DNA from: Panopea generosa
Taxonomy: Eukaryota > Mollusca > Bivalvia > Adapedonta > Hiatellidae
DNA length: 64,000 nucleotides
Direction of reading: 5' to 3'
Assembly (NCBI GenBank): GCA_029582155.1
Contig: CM055895.1
Coordinates: 10,702,544 to 10,766,543, forward strand
Below are positions 1 to 9,994 of this stretch, in pieces (the first letter of the stretch is position 1; each line of letters starts with the position of its first letter). Position numbers and translations under genes: made by a program. Below the pieces are notes generated by a model. The model was not told the origin of the DNA. It did no database searches and worked only from the letters and a program-made list of their open reading frames with translations.

Positions 1-30
1 TAGTACGATGCATGATTGGAACGATGATTA

Positions 31-2251
31 TTAACACATGTTCCCTACGTGTTGGTGTACATAGTTTTTCGCTGTCGCTGCTTGACAGGCGTCCAGAGCT
101 TCTTGTAACAGCGGATTATTGCTATCTAAACCTGTATGTATAAATATAAATAAAAAGTGTATTAGATTATTTCCAACTATTTTATTATAATCTTTATAAA
201 ATGCTTAAATTTAAATATACATATAATATGTATATACATAATTTTAATAAACTGCTCGGAGGGTATTGACTTTCTAATTCATCTTGCATGTCTTTCGTTA
301 TATAGTTGTTTTAAAGGTAAATATTAAATATCAATTTACAAAAAGTAATTGACCAAGGCTTATACCACATGGCTATGACAAAGAAAAAAGATATGGCTCA
401 ATGTTTGTTCGTTGGATAAATTCGTGTAAAAATAAAATTAAAATAAAATTTAATTTACAGGACTTTTAATCTACAAGATTAATGGTTGGTATTGCTACGA
501 AGATATATGATGAGAACAGCTTTATAAAACACAACTGACTTATTCATTGATATCTTAATCCTTTAGTCAGTTCATATCAACTTTTATTCCTTGTCAATTA
601 AAACATGCAGCGGTTATTAAAAACTCTTAGATTATTTTAGAACATTGTACAGCAGTATTTGCAAAACTACTATATATATATTGTTTTATGTCAGTGCTGC
701 GATTGCAATAAACATGGATTACATTATGCTTTCTTTTACTCTGAAGTTCATGTGCAATATTAGAATCAGACACGGTTGATTGGACATTTTTATTTAAACA
801 CATGTTTGTATTACGATGTGGTTTTAGTCTGTAAAACGGACCAGGCGTTCCCGATTGGGATTCGGGAGATATCAGGTTCTGGTATAGACTAGATATGGTG
901 GAATTCGGGAGATATCAGGTTCTGGTATAGATTAGATATGGTGGAATTCGGGAGATATCAGGTTCTGGTATAGACTAGATATGGTGAGATTCGGGAGATA
1001 TCAGGTTCTGGTATAGACTAGATATGGTGGAATTCGGGAGATATCAGGTTCTGGTATAGACTAGATATGGTGGAATTCGGGAGATATCAGGTTCTGGTAT
1101 AGACTAGATATGGTGAGATTCGGGAGATATCAGGTTCTGGTATAGACTAGATATGGTGGAATTCGGGAGATATCAGGTTCTGGTATAGACTAGATATGGT
1201 GAGATTCGGGAGATATCAGGTTCTGGTATAGACTAGATATGGTGAGATTCGGGAGATATCAGGTTCTGGTATAGACTAGATATGGTGAGATTCGGGAGAT
1301 ATCAGGTTCTGGTATAGACTAGATATGGTGGAAGTCGGGAGATATCAGGTTCTGGTATAGACTAGATATGGTGAGATTCGGGAGATATCAGGTTCTGGTA
1401 TAGACTAGATATGGTGAGATTCGGGAGATATCAGGTTCTGGTATAGACTAGATATGGTGAGATTCGGGAGATATCAGGTTCTGGTATAGACTAGATATGG
1501 TGGAAGTCGGGAGATATCAGGTTCTGGTATAGACTAGATATGGTGAGATTCGGGAGATATCAGGTTCTGGTATAGACTAGATATGGTGGAATTCGGGAGA
1601 TATCAGGTTCTGACATAGACTAGATATGGTGAGATTCGGGAGATATCAGGTTCTGGTATAGACTAGATATGGTGAGATTCGGGAGATATCAGGTTCTGGT
1701 ATAGATTAGATATGGTGGAATTCGGGAGATATCAGGTTCTGATATAGACTAGATATGGTGAGATTCGGGAGATATCAGGTTCTGGTATAGACTAGATATG
1801 GTGAGATTCGGGAGATATCAGGTTCTGGTATAGACTAGATATAGATTTGTTTATTTTACTCGTATTAAGTATATAATTTTAGTTTAGAATGTGTTTCTTT
1901 ATATATTTGGTTTCTAAATGTGTGTTATTGTGCTCTTATTTTTTTTTTAATGTTTAATTTCGAAATTACCATTTTCAAAAAAGGCTGAACCCTAAACGTT
2001 GATCAACACTCATTCCTTTATTTCCTATTAGTTTAACACTAATATATCAATATTATTTACTGTCATCTAATAAACTAATTGTTATGTGCTAAGTCTATCC
2101 ATTTCAGTAAAATTGTATCCAATCAAATTACCCATTGCTAACGATGTGATTTTACAGTCCCAAACCTTTTTGTTGTCAATGAAGAGCTCACACGCCTCCA
2201 ATTTGCGTATTTGGACAGGCACCACGACAAAGCCGGCTGAACCAAGTTTGT
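31..2251 (-). CDS. 3' end of an unrecognised protein gene (last two coding exons)
   Basis: Two exons on the minus strand fit together. The upstream one is 2251..2156: acceptor tttacag, 96 nt, donor GACT/gtaaaa, ending in phase 1. The last one is 131..31: acceptor atacag, 101 nt, ending in TAA at 33..31. Joined through a split Cys codon they give about 64 residues, beginning KLGSAGFVVVPVQIRKLEAC and ending QHVGNMC. I do not recognise the family. The segment is soluble-looking, starts with a hydrophobic strand (AGFVVVPV), has an EALDAC helix-like stretch, and contains four Cys. The only splice phase free of stops is the one used here, which supports the pairing. The rest of the gene should lie at higher coordinates, but I found no convincing further exon. 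No poly(A) signal can be judged because the window ends 30 bp downstream. Confidence 0.55.
132..859. other. AT-rich intron sequence, nothing recognised
   Basis: This is the part of the intron between the two exons of the left-edge gene that precedes the satellite. I see no ORF, RNA gene or recognisable repeat in it. Confidence 0.5.
860..1842. repeat. 43-bp satellite array, about 23 copies
   Basis: A near-perfect head-to-tail array with a period of exactly 43 bp. The ATTCGGG landmark falls at 860, 903, 946 and so on. Each unit contains GATATC and the block TCAGGTTCTGGTATAGACTA. Units differ mainly at one junction: GGAATTC, GAGATTC or GGAAGTC. A few also have C/T or GG/GA changes (for example tgacatag near 1611). 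The array is inside an intron of the left-edge gene. Such low divergence implies recent amplification or homogenisation. Confidence 0.97.
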
Positions 2252-2559
2252 CTGTAAACAAAATAAAAGAATATATGTCCAATAGGAGATGCAGTATTTG
2301 TCGAACTAAGCTACAGCAAACATCACAATTATGAAATGCAAATCATACAGTTTGAAAGAGTAATTATTGAAACACAATACCAATATACAGCGGTTACTGC
2401 CACCGGGGACATTCAACCCGTACTAGTATTCACCAATCATTCTTAAGAATAGTCTTAAAACACACTTAAAGACAATTTTTTAGACCAAAATTTGTATGGA
2501 TTTAGGGACACATAATATATAGTCAAATAAACTCTCACAGTTACTCTGTCAAACTTATG

Positions 2560-2755
2560 TAGTGGAACGCGTGACTCAGTGGTAGAGCACCGACCCCATG
2601 ATCGGAGGGGCGTGGGTTCGATCCTTCACCACAGCTGTGTGCTTGGGCAAGACACTTTTTCCGCATATGCTTAATACTAGTTCCACCCAGGAAGACTGAG
2701 CATGATTTGTCTAAGAATTTGTTTCACAATCGATGTAAAATAAATAAGTTTAAAC
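2560..2755 (+). mobile_element. tRNA-derived SINE, family D, copy 1
   Basis: The head is tRNA-like, with a GTGGTAGAGCACC segment (A-box region) and a GGGTTCGATCC B box. The body has the diagnostic GGCAAGACACTTTTTCCGCA, a CACCCAGGAAGA block and a tail AAATAAATAAGTTTAAACTA. The same layout recurs at 33764 and 39960, with a 3' fragment at 56225. A tRNA scan might call the head a tRNA; the attached body shows it is a SINE. Confidence 0.85.
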
Positions 2756-3254
2756 TAAGCCTCTGTAACATATTATGTTTTTACAGAACAACTTGTTTTG
2801 CACCCAAATTAGACTGTTATCATTAGTCACTTTAAAGCCATCTTACTGGTCGATTTAAGTGAAGCATGTAATGTTTTGATATCATAGTTTACAGAGAAGC
2901 AATGCAATACAAACTTTTCAGTCCTGCCAGTCTTCGGTCAGAGTGGACGACCCCGTTTCATTTATGATAGGGGCCGTATCGCAAAAACACCTTTCCCATG
3001 ACTACGTTACACGTTATGCCTCGCCTGTGAGAAAAATAGATTAAACATTGTTTTTTAAAACATGTATTAAACGGTCTTATTCATAATGCAGTTAACGCAG
3101 TAGATACACATATGCAGTCTATATATAGACTAGTGGAGTTATATTATGTTTGCTAACGAGATTAAAACATTGAACAATAAATGGGAATAGGTGAAATGGT
3201 ACATTAATCACCTGTATAATCGATTTTTATATAAGTCGTTTTTATGTAAGTCGA
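2756..3254. other. Intergenic, nothing firm
   Basis: I see no supported gene. A short open stretch preceded by an acceptor-like tract lies on the minus strand near 3025-2945, but it was not accepted as an exon. Confidence 0.4.
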
Positions 3255-3349
3255 AAAGTAATTCGGCATTTTACGTACGAGAGTCGAGTTGTACGGAAAG
3301 TACCGAATGTTGAATCTGAATTATAATACTTAAACTAAGACGTTTACAT

Positions 3350-4514
3350 AGTTTAGTTTAAACATATTTTATTTCATAATTTTTACATGAAATGGGGTTG
3401 GGCCACAAGTTCTGCCAACATTAGATTCGGCCCTTCCCCTACAGATTACATAATCGTTTTTAACAATGGCATAAAATACATAACAAAACCAAAACAATTG
3501 ACAAATATTATGGAAAAACGAAAAAAACAAAAACAATATTAAGGTGAGTATTTTTAAGAGAGGAAGAGAGAAAAGAAGAAGAAAGAGATAGAGCGAGTTA
3601 GTTGCTACATAACAAAGTTTACGATATATACAGTTATTTTGATAGTTCACTTCTCATTTGTTTGGCACCTCCCACTAACAGCCTGCGGCACGTGATAAGT
3701 AATTTCAACAGAAACAGCAGTCAACTGGCATTGACAGGTTCTACTATTTTGCAAACTTAATAAAAACAAATATGTAGAACTTAATCATTATAATCGTTAA
3801 ATCTTTTTGTTGTTTTAATAAAATTATGTACTGATTCAACAATTTTCTTATTTGCGTTTAAAGATAAACTCTTATCGCCAAATAATAGTTTTTTAACGTT
3901 AAGAGGGTGAAACAATCTAGTTGATTGAAAGAGTATTAGTCTTTGATTTCTATAAATGGAACATTTAAAGAAAAAATGTTCTGTGTCCTCAATTGTATCG
4001 CTGCATTTACAGAATGGGCTGAATTTAAGATTGTTTATATATAGGTCATTATTTAAATTACTGCAGTTATTTCTTAACCTAGCATGTTAAACTGACAAAT
4101 GCCGCTTGCCATGAGAAAAATGTAAAAGTATATTACTGTTTTTGTGATTTTTGTTGATTTGTTTTTTAAAAACCATAAGTGAAGGCGAGGTTCGAATTTC
4201 ATTATCTAAAGAATTCCACAAAGAAATGGATGAAGGTATACATGATTTTTTCATCAAATTTGTTCTACAGTGTGGGATAGTAAAATTGTTCTAAGTGGGT
4301 ATTGTGTTGTCTCACCAACATATGATGGAATTAAATCATTAATATAGAAAGGGACATTATTATTACGAACTTTAAACATAAAATAATTCTTTCGGAGTTC
4401 ACGTCTCCATTTAAGTTTCTCCCATCCGCATTCCTGGTATAACTTTTCTAATGATGCAGATCGTGTGAGTCCAGTTATAATTCGCGCTGCCTCATTCTGA
4501 ATTTTTTCTATGAT
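3350..4514 (-). mobile_element. 5'-truncated non-LTR retrotransposon with target-site duplication
   Basis: The insertion is bounded by the 13-bp direct repeat AAGACGTTTACAT (3337..3349 and 4515..4527), as expected for target-primed reverse transcription. The minus strand encodes the C-terminal part of a LINE reverse transcriptase. Its 3' noncoding end includes AATGTTGG and CTTGTGGCCCAACCC, which recurs at 7337. The element is about 1.16 kb, so most of a full-length LINE is missing from its 5' end. It interrupts a pre-existing tandem duplication. Confidence 0.85.
3798..4514 (-). pseudogene. LINE reverse transcriptase C-terminal region, degraded
   Basis: Read on the minus strand, this gives, in order: IEKIQNEAARIITG, LYQECGWEKLKWRRELRKN, a LWNSLDNEIR block, and a Cys-rich module CKCSDTIEDTEHFFFKC followed by SIYRNQRLILF. 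These are the usual signatures of the thumb and post-RT Cys/His region of CR1/Jockey-like non-LTR elements. Two defects are visible: a frameshift near 4290 and an in-frame stop just before HARLRNNCSN near 4084. The palm domain with the catalytic Asp pair is absent through 5' truncation, so it cannot be functional. Confidence 0.85.
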
Positions 4515-4978
4515 AAGACGTTTACATCAAAATTATGTCATGGGTTCATTACACATCTGTATCGTTAATTGTGTAATTAACACATCACACATAAAATTGT
4601 TTTTGCACTCCCCTGCATTGGCCATAAGTCTGCTTTAGGGAATGTACTCGACTTTTAGTTCTGAATTGTATGTTTTCTACATCTGAATTGTAATTCGGTA
4701 TTTTACGTACGAGAGTCGAGTTGTACGGAAAACGCCGAACGTTGAATCTGAATTATAACACTTTCACTAAAATGTTAAAATCGAACGTATGTCATGGGTT
4801 CATAACACATCTGCATCGTTAATTGTGTGATTAACACATCACACATGAAGTTGTTTTTAAACTTCCCTGCATTGGTCATATACTAGAACATGGACCTCGG
4901 AACGGTTAAACTTAGAGGACGTCTGCTATAGGAAATGTACTCGACTTTAAGCTCTGAACTGTATGTTTTCTTTATCTG

Positions 4979-5514
4979 AATACTGTCACTCGGCAGCTGT
5001 TACTTAACTGATATATTAAATATTTGGACTTCACCTACAATCTATGAAATATTATCAACAGTATATTTACATATATAAATAGGTCACGAATCAGTACTTT
5101 CGTACAGCCATTGTGATCGGCCGTTAACTACAAAACAATACTCTGTGATGGCTCCTATTCTGTATCAAATAATCATAATGTGAGCGTGAAATATGTATTT
5201 ATTCAAAGATATGTTAACAATTGTGATATTATAAACAATACTTACAGACGACGATGTATTAAGTTAGATTTTATTCCGTCAGTGAAATCCAACTTATGTT
5301 CAAAAAAAGAATGTCTTCACCTAAAACTAGTTTTATATGGAATCAATAGAGCGTATACTATCGATTTTTAGCCAAGTAGTATAGAATGTGGGTATAGATT
5401 ACTTCCCACCCATTATGTATATATACATTACCTGCGCTTTACAGACATTGTGTACGACAAATGAAATGTAAGTGTGCTATATTGGTTATGATTTGTATGA
5501 CAAATTGTCTACCG
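4979..5514. other. Intergenic, nothing recognised
   Basis: AT-rich sequence with only short chance ORFs. Confidence 0.4.
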
Positions 5515-5775
5515 GGTCCCATTACCTTAGTCAGTAGTACGTCTGGCTATCAATCCAGGTCTCGTGAATTTTATTCTCCACCCGGTTACAGTATCCATGA
5601 TGATTGTTTAAGGCACTGCTTCTTATTGTCATTCGTCTCTCATTGCTGATTCAAGCCCGACAGTTATCAGTTACTTGCAGAGATGGGTATACTTGAGTAC
5701 TGGTTAACTGTTCAGTATCAAAGAAAAGAGTGGTTAGGTAAACTGATCATCTGTTAACCCTCGATGATGAAAAAA
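5515..5775 (+). mobile_element. tRNA-derived SINE, family B, diverged copy 1
   Basis: The order of blocks matches the other family B copies: a TCTGGCTATCAATCCAGG-like tRNA segment, CATGATGATTG, CATTCGTCTCTCATTGCTGATT, then CAGTTACTTGCAGAGATGGG, GAGTACTGGTTAAC, and GTTAACCCTCGATG near the 3' end. It is more degraded than the copies at 27.2, 30.0 and 63.3 kb. Confidence 0.75.
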
Positions 5776-5867
5776 ATACGTTTCACATGAAATGAAATCA
5801 AATTGGCAAATATTTTATACTAATTGCTTGTAGGTTGATTTGTAAACTCCGAGTTTACATGAATTAT

Positions 5868-6005
5868 TCTCGAGTCTGCTTCCTGGGCAATGAGTTTTGA
5901 GTATTGTTTTCGAAAGGTTATCGGGTCGAGTCAGCGACTGAATCAGCGACTCTTGCGTGAGCGGTCAACATTCTTTTCAACGCACTATCATCCCGCTCAA
6001 ATGTC
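5868..6005 (-). mobile_element. SINE-like fragment, family C
   Basis: On the minus strand it shares ACAATACTCA and a (C)CCAGGAAGC(A)GACT block with the element at 33430..33580, in the same relative position. Its tRNA-like head is degraded. Only two copies are visible, so the family assignment is tentative. Confidence 0.5.
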
Positions 6006-7250
6006 GCTTTGTTTTGAATATTTGTATTCCATTAAAGTAATACTAGATGAATTGATCAATTATACCACAAGTCCACACAAAACAAAAATCCGATATTTAA
6101 TAATTATAGCAAATAAACGTCGTAGTTGTAACAAGTAACACGAATGTTTTGATCGTTGTTTATGAAAATACGAAATCAAAACTCAAGTATAAACAATAAC
6201 GAATATAGCAATTAATTAAAAATAATAAATGCAATGACAAGGGAATTGACATAAACACTAGTTATAAAAGACGTATTATAAATATAACAAAAAAAAACGT
6301 GTTTGCTGTGATTCAATGGGTCCTGCAATATGGTTTATGTGGCGACATCAGCAAAGCGCTTACAAAGCTCACTGTTACAATCGTGAAACATCGGGTATTT
6401 CCGTATCCTCCGTATAATACACCTCGCGCGAAAGTAACAAAGTATGTATCCGTCATTAAGTTGAATATATGGCGTTATTATAAAGGTATGAAAGGGAAGA
6501 TGGTAATCACATTTAAAACATCCGTGTTTTTCTTCCTCCCAGACAGAAAATAAAAGTCTTTGGCAAAACTTCTACAAAGGTGGCATTAGGGGGCCGCCAT
6601 TTTATTTAATCATGTGACTGAAAGTAGTTCCAAAATGACGCCTTATTTTGTCAGAAGTCTATTGCGCAGCATAAAGGCCGAGGTGATCAGATTGCTCACA
6701 GCTATACTGATTTGTGGCAACCCAGCGTTCATGGCGACTGATTTTTCTATGCCGGTGACCCTGTTAAAACCGACCCCATAGTTCACGTTTCAACGGATGA
6801 GTGATCCGTTTTTAACATTGAAAACTGACTCCGACCGTTATTAAATAACCCACTCGCACGTGAACAATTTACCCTCGTTAAAAGCTGACCAAATAGTCGA
6901 CCGGACCACATTTTAACATTGAAAACTGCTATTTTTAATTTGGATGTTCTCGTGGATATAAAGTGTGAATTATAACCTGAAAATGTTTGGATAATATATA
7001 TATAAATGGCCGGTATGCTATAGATACGTTGTTTCATCGGTAATAACACGTGTGGTATCGGAATGGTATTTGTTGGAATTGACTTTAGTGTGGTTGTTGT
7101 TTCGCAAGATATGAATGCGATCAATCATTCCTGCATCAACTCCGTGCAACTTGATAACATGCACATATATCAGTAACCTCATATACGATTGATAGGAAAC
7201 TACACTAACGCCCTCGTGTTATCAAACATAGTCTCCCAGCTATGTCCCAT
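6006..7250. other. Intergenic, nothing firm
   Basis: No gene is supported. The phrase TTAACATTGAAAACTG occurs twice (about 6816 and 6914) in a weak local repeat. The 113-codon minus-strand open frame across it has no recognisable domain. Confidence 0.35.
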
Positions 7251-7329
7251 ACCTCTGATGGTGATTTTGACAACAATTATCCCCATTTTTTGCATTTGTA
7301 TATATTTTTATATTTAATACTCATCTGAC

Positions 7330-7400
7330 CCAGGAGAAGGCCGAATGTAATGTTGGAAGACCTTGTGGCCCAACCCAATTTCTATATTATAAATAGAAAT
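7330..7400 (+). mobile_element. 3' end fragment of the same LINE family
   Basis: The stretch GGCCGAATGTAATGTTGGAA followed by CTTGTGGCCCAACCC matches the minus-strand 3' end of the LINE at 3350..4514 (near 3395-3435). It therefore looks like a short 3' remnant in the opposite orientation. Its limits are uncertain. Confidence 0.6.
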
Positions 7401-7439
7401 AGATGTGTTGAAACCATAAACAAACACCTTGGTTAAACT

Positions 7440-9037
7440 TATTTCCTCACTTAAAACGTTTAACAAATCAGAAACAGTTGTAGAACCCAAAACTTAATAA
7501 CTCTCACTTATGTGTGAAAAGTGGATGTGTGTAACAAATAATATAACTTGGTCAGGTCTTTAGTATTTATTGACAAAGCAGTGCGAATAGTCCAGCGCGC
7601 TGTCTTACAGATATGTCTTGCTTTTCTACCAATACCTTCCTATTTTCGATGCAATTCATTACCTTTTTTGTAATATATGAATATATTTTAACAACATAAA
7701 CATAAACGATAATGCAGATTGTACAACGCTGTTAAAGGGAGTTGCCTTGCATTATACAATGATATGAATAAATTAAATGGTTCGCATGGATTTGGTCAAT
7801 GTCAGTTTGAAACGAAATTGTTTTGTTTTATTATTATCACTAACTGCTATAGCAACCATTTGTAATCGTAGCCACCGACCGTAACAACCATGGGTCATAA
7901 TATAATCAATTAAGCAACCTTTGACCACCATGACCCTCTTGTGTAAATTCAAGATCACTACAAACTAGATATTTAACCCTTAAAATCTACATGGCGCACT
8001 GCAGATGCAATGCTATATTACAAAAGGTTTAGATTCCCTTCTAGATGTTTTTAAGAAAGTAACTCAGAACGGGTTATACTTATATTTAGCAAACCCCATG
8101 TCTAATCAAAATTTAACACTGATCAGTTTTCAACGACTGTTTTTGTTGAAATGTGACCCGGCTCAATTCTAACATTTCGACGTGGTCAAAATTTAATGTT
8201 ACACCGGCTAATCAATCAGTGTGAAGCACAATTCACCAAGTATACGGGTGTTTACCGGCGGTGCTGTAATTATGGTTTGTTTGAATACAATTACGAGAAT
8301 AAACATATGGTTGAATGATTTGTTGCTATAAAATTAAAATTGTTTTATGATGACCAATGCAAACAAAAACATGCACCTTTAATACAGTTTGAGAGGTGAA
8401 CAATTCACGGCATACTTGTATATTGTAAAAGTGACGAATGTTAAAAGGCAGAAATCACATTGTGACAAAGTTACATCAGAAGATGTATAATAGTGCCTAC
8501 GAGCGATTTCAACAAATACCCAAGTTACGATTCCCGTGCATACCCAGCAGGGTACTGTGATAAAGGTTAACTAATATTAAAGATAAAAAAGCAAATATTT
8601 TAAAATCTAAGAAGCACAACACTGTCAATGCATTGGAAATTGCAGAACGCAAATCCATTTTCACTATTTCGGTTCATACTGCTGATGAAAATGGTATTCC
8701 GTGTTTCTCCCCCGTTTCTCGCGATCTGAATTCATCAAATAGCTCATCAAGTTCGTAAATGAAGGCAAATTGTACTTAGTTGGTACAATGATGCTGTTTT
8801 CAAAGGTCAAGCTAAAACATGTGATAATGTTTCAGAAACGATATTGTGATATATTTCCACGCTCATTTATTCCCAACAACCGTACAAGGCATGTATCGTT
8901 GATACAGCATTTGAGAAAAATGATTTATTTTGCGGTCATGGTGGAACATGCTCACAAATTCGCCGATTGTACTATGTACATTAACGGTTAACGCTGCCAT
9001 TAGCAGTACAAAACATAAATAGTGAAGAATCGTGGCT
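7440..9037. other. Intergenic / likely 3' flank of the first GPCR
   Basis: AT-rich sequence without a supported coding region. The stretch just below 9038 should include the 3' UTR of the minus-strand GPCR. Confidence 0.35.
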
Positions 9038-9994
9038 TCAATGTATAGTTTCTGATGTAATAACTGACAGTGATGTATTAGGTCGACTGTCCTCACGTCG
9101 ATCTCCTGTAGTTCTACCGCTGTATCCTTTAAATCTCAGAATAATTTTAAAAGCTGTTTGAAAGCCTTTGTTTCTGTACCCGTATATCATCCAGTTTATT
9201 GCAGAATTGAAAAGTCCCGGAATCAATGCGTATCTTCTTATGTATTGTGTATAGGACGTCTCATGGAAAGTTATAACAACACCAACACAAATGTACGGTA
9301 ACCAACAAAGTACAAACATCCCAAGTACTATTACCATTGTCGTCAGCTGGTGTAAGTCCGTCTTTGCCTTTGTGTGTATCGTTAGATCTCCTCCGAGGCG
9401 TGTTGTCTTCGCCTGCCTCAAAGCCTTTCTCATAACAACGGCATACAAGACAAAATTCGCAGCAAGACCGAATATAAGTTGCCAGTTACACAAATTTTTA
9501 TATTCTGGTTTCAGAAGAGTGTCACTGACACATTCGGAGTTGTTTGCATCATATTCATTCCATCCGTATATAGGTATCATTCCAGTAACAGCTATAAACA
9601 TCCATCCGAATCCGATCATAAATATGAGTCTATATTTTGTAAAGTGTGCTCTCGCATGAAGTGGAAACATGATGGCCGCAAACCTCTCGATCGATATCAG
9701 CAACAGGGAGTAGCAAGAACATCCTAAACACGTAACAAACAGCGTTAACCGACCCAAACAAACATATTTGTGAGAGTAGAGTTTACCAAAAGTAGCAACC
9801 AAGTCATATGGTATTAAAACTAATCCAACTAATAGATCGGCCACTGCAAGGTTTCCAATTAGAATGTGCATACTGGTTCTTAGTTTCTTAAATTTTCTAA
9901 TGCTTATGAGAATTAGCACATTTCCAAACACTATCGGAATAATTATTATTATGTAAAATGTGTGCAAAATGTAATCGTAAACTTCGTCAACCAT
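9038..9994 (-). CDS. Class A (rhodopsin-type) GPCR, single exon, orphan
   Basis: A 318-residue seven-transmembrane receptor on one exon, starting at a true ATG (9994..9992). N25 is in TM1 (FGN), D53 in TM2 (LAVADLL), and C79 lies before TM3. TM3 ends SIERF, so E103-R104 replaces DRY. W131 is in TM4, CWLPY in TM6 at 230-234, and TM7 ends NSAINWMIYGYRN. The usual NPxxY Pro is Trp (W268). The second extracellular loop has the sequon NNS (N151) and C155, the probable disulfide partner of C79. The N-terminus is very short and has no sequon. The YGWN motif after TM4 and the overall compactness recall adenosine and aminergic receptors, but the ligand cannot be told. It should act at the plasma membrane through G proteins. 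Its paralogues are at 12163 and 17171. Confidence 0.95.
   Translation of the reverse strand: MVDEVYDYILHTFYIIIIIPIVFGNVLILISIRKFKKLRTSMHILIGNLAVADLLVGLVLIPYDLVATFGKLYSHKYVCLGRLTLFVTCLGCSCYSLLLISIERFAAIMFPLHARAHFTKYRLIFMIGFGWMFIAVTGMIPIYGWNEYDANNSECVSDTLLKPEYKNLCNWQLIFGLAANFVLYAVVMRKALRQAKTTRLGGDLTIHTKAKTDLHQLTTMVIVLGMFVLCWLPYICVGVVITFHETSYTQYIRRYALIPGLFNSAINWMIYGYRNKGFQTAFKIILRFKGYSGRTTGDRREDSRPNTSLSVITSETIH

Larger units (their letters stand above)
3255..4978. repeat. Tandem duplication of a ~265-bp unit, first unit split by a LINE
   Basis: Unit 1 consists of 3255..3349 plus 4528..4690. Unit 2 is about 4691..4978. Both contain TTTTACGTACGAGAGTCGAG, GTTGAATCTGAATTATAA, GTCATGGGTTCAT, TGTATTAACACATCACACAT-like segments and AATGTACTCGACTTT, in the same order. 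Unit 1 is interrupted by the retrotransposon at 3350..4514. Unit 2 also has about 45 bp not in unit 1, near 4880-4925. Confidence 0.8.

Noticed and set aside
860-1842. CRISPR-like array
   Set aside because: The repeats are contiguous with no unique spacers, in a eukaryotic intron; it is a satellite.
2570-2640. Functional tRNA gene
   Set aside because: tRNA-like A and B boxes are present, but the sequence continues into a SINE body shared with 33764 and 39960.
2945-3025. Possible minus-strand exon (RGITCNVVMGKVFLRYG)
   Set aside because: An acceptor-like tract precedes it, but there is no fitting phase to the 2251 exon, no donor and no family recognition.
9291-9727. Plus-strand frames opposite the first GPCR
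   Set aside because: Antisense shadows of a clear seven-transmembrane coding sequence.
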